A stretch of DNA of 64,000 nucleotides from Caldalkalibacillus mannanilyticus JCM 10596 (GTDB lineage Bacteria; Bacillota; Bacilli; Caldalkalibacillales; JCM-10596). The stretch is from the NCBI RefSeq assembly GCF_000615945.1, contig NZ_BAMO01000009.1:41737-105736 (forward strand), in the 5' to 3' direction. The notes beneath the pieces are model-generated. The model was not told the origin of the DNA and did not search any database. It saw only the letters and a program-made list of their open reading frames with translations. The translations under genes were made by a program, and so were the position numbers. Shown here in pieces: positions 48,873-58,316 of the stretch (the first letter of the stretch is position 1; the number at the start of each line of letters is the position of its first letter).

Positions 48873-50089
48873 TATTCCATTGCTGTTTGGCTAGGATGGC
48901 TAGCTCTACTCGATTTAAAGCGTTACAGAAATCAGTAGTGATGTCAACATCAGAAGCAAGAGAGAGAGGCTCCAAATAGATAAGAGGACTTAAATCGACG
49001 AACCAGTCAAAACGCTCAGGCTCTCTCCATTGCTCATCCTGCCAAGCTACAGTCAACTCCGGGCTATAAAAACGAGGTGCACCATGTTTCAGCTGGCATT
49101 TGATCAGACGTTCCTTGCCATAGTATCCCCCTTGTGTTTCATCTTGCTTCGAGAAAAGCGTAGGCCAATAATCGGCTCTGGAGCCTGTATGCCGATGCTG
49201 TAAGGCAAATATTCTACAGCCCTCATGTATACTCGATATGCCAAATAATATAGAATATAGCTTCCTGCCTGCTTCGATTCGATCAGCGAGACGGGTGAAA
49301 CGTTGAACAGTGATGCCAGCAAGAGCAATTGAAGAAGATCTAAGCCAGCGTTTTGTTTCTTGATAAGGTAACAATACTTGAGTCAACTGTAATATAGATT
49401 GAGCAGTAAATTCCAGTGTGTTGAAGACAATTTGTTTAAATTCAGGATGCTGGACGATCCGTTTTTCAATATAATGTTGTTCATTTATGATTAGAGCCAG
49501 TGTTAATAGTGAAGAATCACGACTTTCCCAGAATTCTTCCCAAAAAGGAAGCATGAATGCTGAAACATGAAAGACAGGTAATAAATGAAATAAGCTTCTG
49601 CCTACACGCAGACTTTCCTTATAGAGAAGAAGCTGTGGATAAGCATTTTGAAAGATATAAGCATTGCTGGTTTCAAGAAAGAGAAAGAAATGTTCTCTTT
49701 TTTCCTTCTCTAGTAGATGGGGCAATAAATCTCCTTTTAGATCGGTCATGGACCAGCCTCCATTACGGGAAACCATATGAGCTAGAAAAGCCCAGTGAAG
49801 CTCAGGAAGTTCAATAAATATATCGAGATAGGCTTTGGTTCTGGTGATATTGTTCCGATTGAAATGCGAAGTTTTTTTGTTGATTTCTGCTATAAGGATC
49901 TGATCTTTTTCATATAAAAAGGGCAGCTTCTTTTTTTTGATCTAGCTGTTGACTAAGCTTTTCTTCGATTTTTTTCTTTTTTTCACTAGACATTCTCCTC
50001 CCGGTCTTAGGAGTGAAATGAGTAGAAAAGCTAGACCAAAGGGTATATAATTTGTTGATTATCCCTATCACCTTATTATGAGGCGCCAT
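48865..50089 (-). CDS. yppC: DUF2515 family protein YppC (frame broken)
   Basis: This protein of unknown function is recognised from HWAFLAHMVSRNGGWSMTDLKG, the DUF2515 core. The long raw frame starts at 49776 inside that conserved region, which is too short. An upstream ATG at 50089 with AGGAGAATAA opens MAPHNKVIGIINKL, and the frame shifts in a run of eight T (plus strand 49931-49938). One fewer base there joins both parts through RNNITRTKAYLD and gives about 407 residues. Confidence 0.82.
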
Positions 50090-50190
50090 TTATTCTCCTC
50101 CTTTTCTTTCATTTTTACAATAAATTTGTTTGGGGTATGTCAAAAAAATGGTATACTATTTTAAAAGTAATATTGTGTGGAGGAACTTAC

Positions 50191-50442
50191 ATGAGTGTTC
50201 ATAAAGCTATTAGTCAGCATTCCCAAAAACAACACCAAGCGTTGAAAAAATTTATGGAACTAGACGCGAAACGTGAATTCTATATTGAACAAGCGATAAA
50301 CAAATGTAAAAAAAATGAATCTTTTTCGGTTGAAATAATCAATCAAGTCACCAAAGAGATTAACGAACTAGCTGTTCATGAAATTGTTCCAACGCGAAAA
50401 TACGTGACTGAAGACATGATTAAGGCATATGTTAGCAAATAA
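50191..50442 (+). CDS. ypbS: DUF2533 family protein (YpbS-like)
   Basis: This 83-residue protein of unknown function begins MSVHKAISQHSQKQH, as in YpbS. It is mostly helical and charged. ATG 50191 follows GTGTGGAGGAACTTAC; the upstream ATG 50137 is not used. A TGGTATACT extended -10 lies at 50147-50156. Confidence 0.8.
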   Translation: MSVHKAISQHSQKQHQALKKFMELDAKREFYIEQAINKCKKNESFSVEIINQVTKEINELAVHEIVPTRKYVTEDMIKAYVSK

Positions 50443-50496
50443 CGAAAACAAAAAATGAAAAATAACTCCTGCACATATTTTTGTCCTCTATAGGTC

Positions 50497-50529
50497 ATTC
50501 TATGAGAGTAAGTCAGGCTTACATAGAAT
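50497..50529 (+). promoter_or_regulatory. Hairpin in front of the Gln-rich gene
   Basis: ATTCTAT/ATAGAAT and GTAAG/CTTAC form a 12-bp stem with a 4-base bulge and a TCAGG loop, just before AAGGAGGAAG. The right arm contains CATAGAAT, which resembles sporulation -10 boxes. The role is unclear. Confidence 0.4.
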
Positions 50530-50550
50530 ATTTCTTAAGGAGGAAGTAAT

Positions 50551-50895
50551 ATGTATCAGACACAAGGAGTTATCTCACAAATTCAAAACACCCTGCAACA
50601 AATGCAAATGATGGAAAGCCAAAATGCAAATCAGTTAAGACAATTGGCTCGCCATCTTGAGGAAATCGCTCAACATGAAAATGCGGCTACTCATCAGCTT
50701 CAAGAATTAAATCAATTATGTAATCAACTAGTACAAGAAACTCAAAGAATCACTAATCAGTCAACCATTCAACAAACTGCCTATGGTGTTAACCAACCAG
50801 CCACGTATGCAGTAAACTCAACGCAACCTCAAAGTGGGGTTCAATTGCCTTATCCTTTAAGCAAACAAGGAACTACCTATAATCAATATCAATAA
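50551..50895 (+). CDS. Gln- and Asn-rich coiled-coil protein of unknown function
   Basis: This 114-residue protein has a helical Gln-rich first part (about residues 1-75), likely a coiled coil, and a Pro/Gln/Tyr-rich tail. It has no membrane segment or Cys. The composition resembles small spore coat proteins, but no family was recognised. The ATG follows TTAAGGAGGAAGTAAT, and a strong terminator follows. Confidence 0.7.
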   Translation: MYQTQGVISQIQNTLQQMQMMESQNANQLRQLARHLEEIAQHENAATHQLQELNQLCNQLVQETQRITNQSTIQQTAYGVNQPATYAVNSTQPQSGVQLPYPLSKQGTTYNQYQ

Positions 50896-50911
50896 TCAAT
50901 TTGTATGATAT

Positions 50912-50956
50912 AAAAAGAGCACCTATGTAGCGAATACATGAGGTGCTCTTTTTTAT
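50912..50956 (+). terminator. Terminator after the Gln-rich gene
   Basis: A long stem AAAAGAGCACCTATGTA/TACATGAGGTGCTCTTTT with one bulge and a 5-base loop ends in T-run. Confidence 0.88.
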
Positions 50957-51147
50957 CTCGTCTTAATGTCGGTAATATTCCCTCCTAATAAGAGGGAGAT
51001 AACTGACGCTAAGAAAAACTAAAGTAGGATCATGGAATAGGTCAAGAGAAATATAGAAACCTTACCCAATGTATGATATACTTTATTGAAATATTTAAAA
51101 AATTAGATAAAAAGGTAGAATAGGTGGAGAATGTGGAGGGAGAAACT

Positions 51148-52761
51148 TTGAATCAAGTATTAATTTATGACACGACACTTCGAGATGGTACTCAAGGAGA
51201 GGGAATCAGTTTATCCGTAGAAGATAAGTTAAATATTGCCTTGCGTCTTGATCAGTTCGGCGTTCATTACATTGAGGGTGGATGGCCAGGGAGCAATCCA
51301 AAGGATATGGAGTTTTTCATAAAAGCGAAGGAACTCCCATTAACAACAGCCAAAATCACGGCATTTGGAAGTACTAGAAGGCAAGGAATACTAGCAGCAG
51401 ATGATGAAAACCTACAAAAGCTCTTAGAAAGCGGAGTGAAGGTAGTTACAATATTCGGAAAGTCATGGGATTTTCATGTTACTGAAGCACTAAAAACCAC
51501 ATTAGAAGAAAATCTTGCCATGATCTACGATTCAGTGAAATTTCTAAAAGAGCATCAGCTTGAAGTTATCTTTGATGCAGAGCATTTCTTTGATGGTTAC
51601 AAGCACAACGCTGAATATGCCATCTCGGCTCTTAAAGCGGCAGAAAGAGCTGGAGCCGATTGGGTCGTTCTCTGTGATACGAATGGGGGTACACTTCCTC
51701 ATGAGATTGAAGAGATCGTAACAAGGGTAAGAAGCGAGTTACATACCTCAATCGGAATACACTGTCATAATGATGCAGAATGTGGAGTAGCCAATTCTAT
51801 AGCCGCTGTTCGAGCAGGTGCTAGACAAGTTCAGGGAACCATGAATGGATATGGGGAAAGATGCGGAAATGCCAACCTTATTTCAATTATTCCGAATCTT
51901 CAATTAAAACTAGATTTTCGATGTATTAAGGAAAGTCAATTACAGCAATTGACTAATCTATCAAGGTATGTCCATGAAATAGCCAATGTTGTTCAACCCA
52001 AAAATCAGCCATTTGTTGGAGTCAGTGCTTTTGCCCATAAGGGCGGGATGCATGTAAGCGCCATATTAAAAGCGCCTGAAACCTATGAACATTTGGAACC
52101 GGAGAAAGTGGGGAACAAAAGGCGGGTTCTTGTATCAGAGCTTGCTGGACAGAGTAATCTTATTTTTAAGGCGAAGGAATTAGATATTGATTTAGATAAA
52201 TCAAATCCAATAAATAAAGAAGTCATTCAAAAACTCAAAGAAAAAGAGCATGAGGGCTACCAATATGAAGGAGCTGAAGCATCATTTGAGCTCTTATTAA
52301 GAGAAAGCTTAGGCGAGCTTCACGAATTATTCAGCTTGGATTCATTCAAGCTACTGGTGGAAAAATCAGCGCATGAATCGATTACAACAGAAGCCATCAT
52401 CAAACTTAAGGTAGCTAATGAGATTGTTCACACAGCAGCCGAAGGAAATGGACCTGTTAACGCACTTGATAATGCGCTTCGCAAGGCTTTGGAAACGTAC
52501 TATCCACAATTAAAGGAAATGAGCTTAAGCGATTATAAGGTGCGTGTATTAGATGAAGGGGGGGCTACAGCCGCTAAGGTGCGTGTACTGATAGAGTCGA
52601 CAAATGGCAAAGAAAAATGGACAACAGTAGGGGTATCAGCAAATATCATCGAAGCGAGTTGGCAGGCATTAAGTGATAGTATACGCTATATCTTGATGGG
52701 AGCAGAGGAACCTAAGCCCACGATTCATCAGGAAGAAAGAATAGGAATTAGTAATCATTAG
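51148..52761 (+). CDS. cimA: (R)-citramalate synthase
   Basis: CimA condenses pyruvate and acetyl-CoA to citramalate, a route to isoleucine. It belongs to the isopropylmalate synthase family: [28 protein letters not shown] (metal His), [12 protein letters not shown], and the C-terminal LeuA dimer domain from about residue 400. The GTQGEG variant is typical of citramalate synthase. TTG 51148 is favoured by GGAGGG 7 bases upstream; GTG 51124 is possible. It is a single-gene unit ending in a terminator. Confidence 0.9.
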   Translation: MNQVLIYDTTLRDGTQGEGISLSVEDKLNIALRLDQFGVHYIEGGWPGSNPKDMEFFIKAKELPLTTAKITAFGSTRRQGILAADDENLQKLLESGVKVVTIFGKSWDFHVTEALKTTLEENLAMIYDSVKFLKEHQLEVIFDAEHFFDGYKHNAEYAISALKAAERAGADWVVLCDTNGGTLPHEIEEIVTRVRSELHTSIGIHCHNDAECGVANSIAAVRAGARQVQGTMNGYGERCGNANLISIIPNLQLKLDFRCIKESQLQQLTNLSRYVHEIANVVQPKNQPFVGVSAFAHKGGMHVSAILKAPETYEHLEPEKVGNKRRVLVSELAGQSNLIFKAKELDIDLDKSNPINKEVIQKLKEKEHEGYQYEGAEASFELLLRESLGELHELFSLDSFKLLVEKSAHESITTEAIIKLKVANEIVHTAAEGNGPVNALDNALRKALETYYPQLKEMSLSDYKVRVLDEGGATAAKVRVLIESTNGKEKWTTVGVSANIIEASWQALSDSIRYILMGAEEPKPTIHQEERIGISNH

Positions 52762-52784
52762 CTCTATTGGCTAGGATATCAACT

Positions 52785-52822
52785 AAAAAACCGTTAGGGG
52801 AGTGACCATCTAACGGTTTTTC
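52785..52822 (+). terminator. Terminator of cimA
   Basis: The stem AAAAAACCGTTAG/CTAACGGTTTTT with a 12-base loop ends in a T-run. Confidence 0.88.
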
Positions 52823-52885
52823 GTTTTGCTTTCAGGGAAAAGTAAGATACAATAAGAGATGCAACTGAAGAAAGGAGAGATCTCC

Positions 52886-54286
52886 ATGTCTAGTTTTACT
52901 CAATTTAATTTAAAACCCGAGATCATGAAAGGAATTGAAGACCTTTATTTTATAAAACCCACACCGATCCAGGAAAAAACCATTCCTATCGCCTTACAAG
53001 GCAAGGATCTGATAGGCCAAGCACAGACAGGAACAGGGAAGACGGCTGCTTTTGTCATTCCTATGCTACAGAAAATCAATCCCAATAAAAATCATATTCA
53101 AGGTTTAATCATGACACCAACAAGAGAGTTGGCGATTCAAATTACCGAGGATGTTGAAGATCTGGCGAAATATCTTGATGTAAATGTGGTTTGTCTTCAT
53201 GGTGGGAGAGATATTCAAGCTCAAATGAACAAGTTAAAAGGAAAAGTACATATTGTGGTAGGTACACCAGGTAGAATTCTTGATCATATTGGCAGAGAAA
53301 CCTTACATTTTGGCAGAATAGAGATGCTGGTCCTAGATGAAGCAGATAAAATGCTTGAAATGGGCTTTCAAGAAGATGTGGAAGCCATAATTGCTACAAC
53401 TTCTCCGAAGAAACAAAGCCTTTTATTCTCAGCTACGATGCCTGATCGAGTGAAGCAACTCTCCCATCGTTTTATGTTTCAACCACCTCATCTACGAGTA
53501 GAAATGAAACAAGCCACTTCCGAAACAACGAAGCAGTATTACTATGTGATTAATCAAAGTGAGAAAATAGAGGCTTTGTTACACTTATTACCCGAGCTTA
53601 ATCCTTACCTCTGTATCATTTTCGTCAACACTCAGAATAGAGTGGAACAAATTACAGAGAAGCTACAAGAAGAAGGGCTGGAGGCAAAAGCCTTACATGG
53701 AGGACTCTCACAGAACAAGAGAGAGCAACTGATGGAGGGGTTTAGACAGATTAAATTTCAATATTTAGTTTGTACAGATATTGCAGCAAGAGGGTTGGAT
53801 GTAGAAGGGGTAACACATGTCATTAACTATGACCTCCCTTCTGATACAGAAAGTTATATTCATAGAGTGGGAAGAACAGGAAGAGCCGGACAAGAAGGAG
53901 TAGCAATTACCTTTGTTTCTCCACGCCAAAAGACGATTATGAGCAAGATTGAACGAGCGATTCGTCAGAAAATCGAGCAGAAAATAATGACTCATGAGAA
54001 GGAGTTTGGCATATTCACTTCTACTCCAAAGGAACAGAAGGAAACAGAGGGAAAAGCGAACGCTAAGAAAAAAACATTCAGACGCTCCCCACAAGCTCAG
54101 GATGTAGCCAAACAAACGGATAAGAAAAAAGTAAAACCAGGCTATAAGAAAAAGATCGAAATGGAAAAGAAGAAAGAAGTTCAACGAGCCAAACGAAAGA
54201 AAGTTCAACAAGCGGTCAATGAAAATATCAGAAAAAAACGTCGTCAAGAAGGGGCACAAGCGAAAAGAAATTCCTCTTCTCGTTAA
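52886..54286 (+). CDS. DEAD-box RNA helicase, CshA-like
   Basis: This is an ATP-dependent RNA helicase. Motifs in order: Q motif (FTQFNLKPEIM, PTPIQ), AQTGTGKTAAF, PTRELAIQ, GTPGR, VLDEADKML, SATMP, and YIHRVGRTGRAG. A lysine- and arginine-rich tail (about residues 375-466) likely binds RNA. ATG 52886 follows AAAGGAGAGATCTCC; ATG 52859 is rejected. The DEAD-box subfamily (CshA versus DeaD/CshB) cannot be settled here. A second helicase follows. Confidence 0.9.
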   Translation: MSSFTQFNLKPEIMKGIEDLYFIKPTPIQEKTIPIALQGKDLIGQAQTGTGKTAAFVIPMLQKINPNKNHIQGLIMTPTRELAIQITEDVEDLAKYLDVNVVCLHGGRDIQAQMNKLKGKVHIVVGTPGRILDHIGRETLHFGRIEMLVLDEADKMLEMGFQEDVEAIIATTSPKKQSLLFSATMPDRVKQLSHRFMFQPPHLRVEMKQATSETTKQYYYVINQSEKIEALLHLLPELNPYLCIIFVNTQNRVEQITEKLQEEGLEAKALHGGLSQNKREQLMEGFRQIKFQYLVCTDIAARGLDVEGVTHVINYDLPSDTESYIHRVGRTGRAGQEGVAITFVSPRQKTIMSKIERAIRQKIEQKIMTHEKEFGIFTSTPKEQKETEGKANAKKKTFRRSPQAQDVAKQTDKKKVKPGYKKKIEMEKKKEVQRAKRKKVQQAVNENIRKKRRQEGAQAKRNSSSR

Positions 54287-54381
54287 AATCATAGATCAGA
54301 GGCAATCCTCTAGACGATGTAAAGCCGAAACACTCTTTCGAACAGATATTCTTGGAAAAGTACAGATAAAGGAGTTTAACA

Positions 54382-55530
54382 ATGGTTAATGATTTAGAGA
54401 TGGTATCTACCTTTCCGCAATTTTTACAAAAAGCATGGGAGAAGCAGGGGTTTCAAGAAATGACAGCTATACAGGCAAAAGCCATCCCACTGATTCGTCA
54501 GGGGAAAGACCTAATTGCTGAATCTCCAACAGGCACGGGGAAAACATGGGCTTATCTTCTTCCCCTTCTAGAAAAAATCAAGCCAGATATCAAGCAAGCA
54601 CAAGTCGTGATATTGGCTCCTACAAGGGAATTAGTGATGCAAATTCATCAGGAGGTGCAGAAGCTGCTCTCAGGAACGGACTTGACAAGTGCTTCTTTCA
54701 TTGGAGGTGCGGACATCAAGCGTCAAGTGGATAAGCTGAAATCCAATCCTCGAATCGTGGTGGGTACACCAAATAGGATTATTGAACTAAATAAAATGAA
54801 GAAATTAAAAATGCATGAAGTAAAGTCCATAGTGGTCGATGAAGTGGACCAAATGCTATCCTTGGGATTTATGGATCATGTGCAAGAGGTTATAAAAACG
54901 ACGTTAAAAGATCGCCAGCTCCTTTTCTTTTCTGCAACTGTCCCAGCCAAGATTGAGCAAATGGCAGAAAAAATGATGATGGAGCCGGAAACGATTCGTA
55001 TTGCTCGGAGTGAGCTAGCTCCCTCTAAGGTTGAGCACATGTATCTCATCTGTGAACCTAGGGAGAAGGTGGACTATATTCGCCGTCTGGTACGCATGAA
55101 CTCAAAGAACAAAGCGCTCGCTTTTATAAATGAAACCAACACAGTGGGTCAAATTTCGGCAAAGCTTGAATTTATGGGAATTAAGCATGGAGTGTTAGAT
55201 GGTCTATCATCAAAAACAGAAAGAGAGTCCATCCTTAATCATTTTCGGGAAGGAAGAATTGAATTGCTACTCGCAACAGATATTGCTGCGCGAGGATTAG
55301 ATATCGAAGGCTTGACGCATGTGATTCAGGTAGATCTTCCTGCCAATGTAGAGTCCTATATTCATCGTTCAGGGAGAACAGGGAGAATGGGAGCAGAAGG
55401 AACCGTGATCACACTGATTTCCAAGTTCGAAGAATCCAGCTTGAAAAAATATGCCCAGGCGATGTCAGTTGAACTACAGAGCAAGAAGCTATATGGCGGA
55501 AAATTAGAGAATCCTAAGCCAAGCAAGTAA
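54382..55530 (+). CDS. DEAD-box-like RNA helicase with DEVD motif, CshC/YfmL-like
   Basis: This 382-residue helicase has ESPTGTGKTWAY, PTRELVMQ, GTPNRIIEL, SATVP and HRSGRTGRMG. Motif II reads VVDEVDQML rather than DEAD; B. subtilis YfmL/CshC also departs from DEAD, having DETD. It lacks a basic tail. It lies 95 bases after the first helicase without a clear terminator, so both may be one transcript. Its 3' end meets rnhA-like gene with 1 base between stops. Confidence 0.88.
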   Translation: MVNDLEMVSTFPQFLQKAWEKQGFQEMTAIQAKAIPLIRQGKDLIAESPTGTGKTWAYLLPLLEKIKPDIKQAQVVILAPTRELVMQIHQEVQKLLSGTDLTSASFIGGADIKRQVDKLKSNPRIVVGTPNRIIELNKMKKLKMHEVKSIVVDEVDQMLSLGFMDHVQEVIKTTLKDRQLLFFSATVPAKIEQMAEKMMMEPETIRIARSELAPSKVEHMYLICEPREKVDYIRRLVRMNSKNKALAFINETNTVGQISAKLEFMGIKHGVLDGLSSKTERESILNHFREGRIELLLATDIAARGLDIEGLTHVIQVDLPANVESYIHRSGRTGRMGAEGTVITLISKFEESSLKKYAQAMSVELQSKKLYGGKLENPKPSK

Positions 55531-55551
55531 ATTACTTTTCTTGCTTGGCTT
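55516..55551. repeat. Inverted repeat across the convergent gene ends
   Basis: A perfect 12-bp inverted repeat AAGCCAAGCAAG/CTTGCTTGGCTT with a 12-base loop covers the last codons of both the DEVD helicase gene and the RNase H-like gene. There is no T-run, so it may protect mRNA ends rather than terminate. Confidence 0.6.
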
Positions 55552-55933
55552 GCTTGATGCCTTTTTTGGCTAAAGCGTCAGCCATATGATTTTGTTTGGT
55601 AGGAATCCATTTAAGAAAAAACAAATCGAATTTTCGTGATAATTCTAGGGCTTCCTGTAGCAAGGGTTCAAAAAGTTTATTTTTGACAAACTCTTTTTCA
55701 ACAGCCCGTTCGATTAATTGTGAATCGGTATGGAAAGAAACCATTCTTACTTGTTTATCAAGACAGAGGGAAAGGGCTTTGATAAAAGCATGATACTCTG
55801 CTTCATGATTTGACATGATCCCAAGGTAGAAGGAGTGCTGTTCTACCTTCCCTGTGTCATCTATAATAAACACTCCAGCACCTGATGGACCGGGGTCACC
55901 CGCACTGGCTCCATCAAAATATACTTTTATCAT
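55532..55933 (-). CDS. RNase H1-like protein
   Basis: This 133-residue RNase H fold protein has the four acidic residues: Asp in VYFDGASAG, Glu in NHEAEYHAF, Asp in FHTDSQL and Asp in HMADALAKKG. It resembles YpdQ/RnhA-type stand-alone domains. It would cut RNA in RNA-DNA hybrids if active. No hybrid-binding domain is present. The rnhB usually found after rbgA is not in this window. Confidence 0.88.
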   Translation of the reverse strand: MIKVYFDGASAGDPGPSGAGVFIIDDTGKVEQHSFYLGIMSNHEAEYHAFIKALSLCLDKQVRMVSFHTDSQLIERAVEKEFVKNKLFEPLLQEALELSRKFDLFFLKWIPTKQNHMADALAKKGIKQAKQEK

Positions 55934-56081
55934 CTTTTGAACCTCACTTCACTTGATCTGTATTTCCCAAAAAAAGTTCATTTAGCAGGAATTTAGTGCT
56001 ACTGCACGAATAATATTCATTATACATAACAGTTTATCTTAATAATACTAGTTTTGGCTAGGGAGAGAAGGAGAACAGAGC

Positions 56082-56702
56082 ATGTTTGTCATTCGGATTT
56101 TAAAGGAAATAGTTGAGTGGACAAAAACATTAATTTTTGTTTTTAGTATCACCATTTTGATTAATGTATTTATCTTCGAACCCTATACCGTCAGCGGTAG
56201 CTCGATGGAACCCACCTTTCAAGGGGCGGACATATTTTCGGCGAATGATGTACTTAAGGCAGACCGTGTTTTTTTATTTAAACTCCCTCATATCCTTGGA
56301 GTAGAAGCGAAACATGGTGATATTGTCATCGTTGATAGTCGTGTCGAGCGCATAAGAACATTGAAGGATGAGTTCCTCGATAATTTTTTGGTTAGTTTGA
56401 TTCGAGGGCATCGAAGCGAGGATTTCTGGATTAAAAGAGTGATTGGAAAAGAAGGGGATGTGTTAGAGTACATAGATGGAAAAGTATACCGTAATGGTGA
56501 GGAATTAAACGAGCCGTATATCAATGAAGAGATGGAAGAACCTTTTACTAAAGTGGTTGTTCCAGAAAACCATGTGTATGTGATGGGAGATAATCGTAAT
56601 CTAAGCAAAGACAGCAGAGCCATTGGCGCCATTCCTGTGGAAAATATTCGAGGAAGCGTTGTGGTTCGCTACTATCCCTTTGAAAAGATCAGGACATTTT
56701 AG
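56082..56702 (+). CDS. Signal peptidase I, second copy
   Basis: This type I signal peptidase has one N-terminal membrane helix, Ser in SGSSMEPTF, Lys in DFWIKRVIGKEGD and the GDNRNLSKDSR box. At 206 residues it has an insertion of about 40 residues between the Ser and Lys motifs compared with the copy at 35042. The two may have different substrates. The ATG follows GAGAAGGAGAACAGAGC. Confidence 0.9.
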   Translation: MFVIRILKEIVEWTKTLIFVFSITILINVFIFEPYTVSGSSMEPTFQGADIFSANDVLKADRVFLFKLPHILGVEAKHGDIVIVDSRVERIRTLKDEFLDNFLVSLIRGHRSEDFWIKRVIGKEGDVLEYIDGKVYRNGEELNEPYINEEMEEPFTKVVVPENHVYVMGDNRNLSKDSRAIGAIPVENIRGSVVVRYYPFEKIRTF

Positions 56703-56772
56703 TCCTGTTTTCTTTTTTTTTCAGCTATTCATTGTGTGATATAATACAACTATTAAAAAAGACGGAGGAGAG

Positions 56773-57648
56773 ATGAAATTGTCCAACCAGCAATCCGTGA
56801 TGCTTGTCGATGGAATGGCTCTACTATTTCGCGCGTACTACGCCTCATCCTATACAGGATATATTATGAAAACCAGCACCGGTATACCAACAAATGCTGT
56901 ACATGGCTTCGTTAAGTATTTTTGGGATGCTGTACAAACCTTTCAACCAAGTCATGTTGTTTGCGTCTGGGATATGGGAGCCCATACCTTTCGTACGGAA
57001 CTATATGATCAATATAAAGCCAATCGTGTGGCGCCACCAGAAGAGCTGGTGCCACAGTTTGACCTCGTGAAGGAAGTTGTAGATAGCTTTGGAGTCCCTA
57101 ATATCGGTGTGCATGGTTATGAAGCAGATGATTGTATTGGTACATTAGCTCATTGTTATAGTCAAGAAATGAATGTTCAGATCTTGACAGGGGACCACGA
57201 TAGTCTACAGCTTCTTACAGATCGAATCAACGTCATCATTATGAAAAAAGGAATGTCCAACTATGCCGTGTATACTCCTCAATTATTTCTTGAAGAAAAG
57301 GGCATTACCCCTCAGCAATTTATTGATTTAAAGGGCTTAATGGGGGATACTAGTGATAATTATCCAGGTGTAAGAGGAATTGGAGAGAAAACGGCATTAA
57401 AGCTGATACAGGAGCATCAATCTATTGAAGGAGTCTTAGACAACCTTTCATCTTTATCGGCAGGGATTCGAAAGAAAATAGAGGAAGATATGGAAATGCT
57501 TCATCTCTCTAGAAAGCTAGCTGAGATACGCTGTGATGTACCACTGGAACATTCTTTAGAGGAGTGTTTGTGGGAGTTAGATAAGGAAAGAGTGAAGAAA
57601 CAATTCGAATTGTTGGAGTTTAAAAATCTAATGAAGCTAATTAGCTAG
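56773..57648 (+). CDS. ypcP: 5'-3' exonuclease, YpcP-like
   Basis: This 291-residue nuclease is like the N-terminal domain of DNA polymerase I. Metal-binding acids lie in YEADDCIG, TGDHDSLQL and MGDTSDNYPGVRGIGEKTA; the last segment is the helix-hairpin-helix. It removes RNA primers or flaps. The ATG follows ACGGAGGAGAG. Confidence 0.92.
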   Translation: MKLSNQQSVMLVDGMALLFRAYYASSYTGYIMKTSTGIPTNAVHGFVKYFWDAVQTFQPSHVVCVWDMGAHTFRTELYDQYKANRVAPPEELVPQFDLVKEVVDSFGVPNIGVHGYEADDCIGTLAHCYSQEMNVQILTGDHDSLQLLTDRINVIIMKKGMSNYAVYTPQLFLEEKGITPQQFIDLKGLMGDTSDNYPGVRGIGEKTALKLIQEHQSIEGVLDNLSSLSAGIRKKIEEDMEMLHLSRKLAEIRCDVPLEHSLEECLWELDKERVKKQFELLEFKNLMKLIS

Positions 57649-57667
57649 AAGATCTATGAGGTGAAGA

Positions 57668-58315
57668 ATGAATAAAGAAAAGATACTTCAAGCCACTAGA
57701 GAATATGTTCAACGAGAATTGGAAAATGAGAGCAGTGGACACGATTGGTGGCATATCTATAGAGTTACACAGCTCGCAATAAGAATGGCAGAGAGGGAAG
57801 GTGCAGATCAGTTCATTTGTGAACTATCTGCTCTTTTACATGATATCGCTGATGAAAAGTTAAATGAAAGCGAAGAAATCGGGTTGCAAAAAGTGCGAAG
57901 CTGGCTTGGACAGGTTCAGGTGGAGGAAGCTCTGATCAAGCAAATCCTTGAGATTATTTCCGCCATGTCCTTTAAGGGAGGAAACCGACCTCCGATGAGC
58001 AGCCTTGAAGGAAGAATCGTTCAGGATGCAGATCGACTTGATGCCATAGGGGCTATTGGGATTGCTAGAACCTTTGCTTATTCGGGTGCGAAAGGACAGC
58101 TTATCTATGATCCTAAATTACCGCCGCGCGAGGCAATGAGTGCTGAAGAATATCGCTCAGGTAAAAGCACGGCAATTAATCATTTTTATGAAAAGCTATT
58201 AAAGCTCAAAGAGCTGATGAACACGGAGACTGGGAAAAGCATAGCGGAAGAAAGACATCAGCGTTTAGTAACATACTTAGAGGATTTCTATTTAGAATGG
58301 AATGGGAAGGGATAG
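57668..58315 (+). CDS. HD-domain phosphohydrolase, YpgQ-like
   Basis: This 215-residue HD-superfamily protein has metal-binding His in GHDWWHIYRV, HD in LLHDIADEK and Asp in VQDADRLDAIGAIGIARTF. YpgQ of B. subtilis is a manganese-dependent nucleotide pyrophosphohydrolase, so a nucleotide role is plausible. It overlaps no gene, but the next ATG lies 1 base after its stop. Confidence 0.88.
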   Translation: MNKEKILQATREYVQRELENESSGHDWWHIYRVTQLAIRMAEREGADQFICELSALLHDIADEKLNESEEIGLQKVRSWLGQVQVEEALIKQILEIISAMSFKGGNRPPMSSLEGRIVQDADRLDAIGAIGIARTFAYSGAKGQLIYDPKLPPREAMSAEEYRSGKSTAINHFYEKLLKLKELMNTETGKSIAEERHQRLVTYLEDFYLEWNGKG

Positions 58316-58316
58316 C

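Noticed and set aside
53765..54292. 175-residue frame on the minus strand
   Set aside because: It lies opposite the helicase tail, is rich in Phe and Leu as expected from reading Lys-rich DNA backwards, and has no ribosome site.
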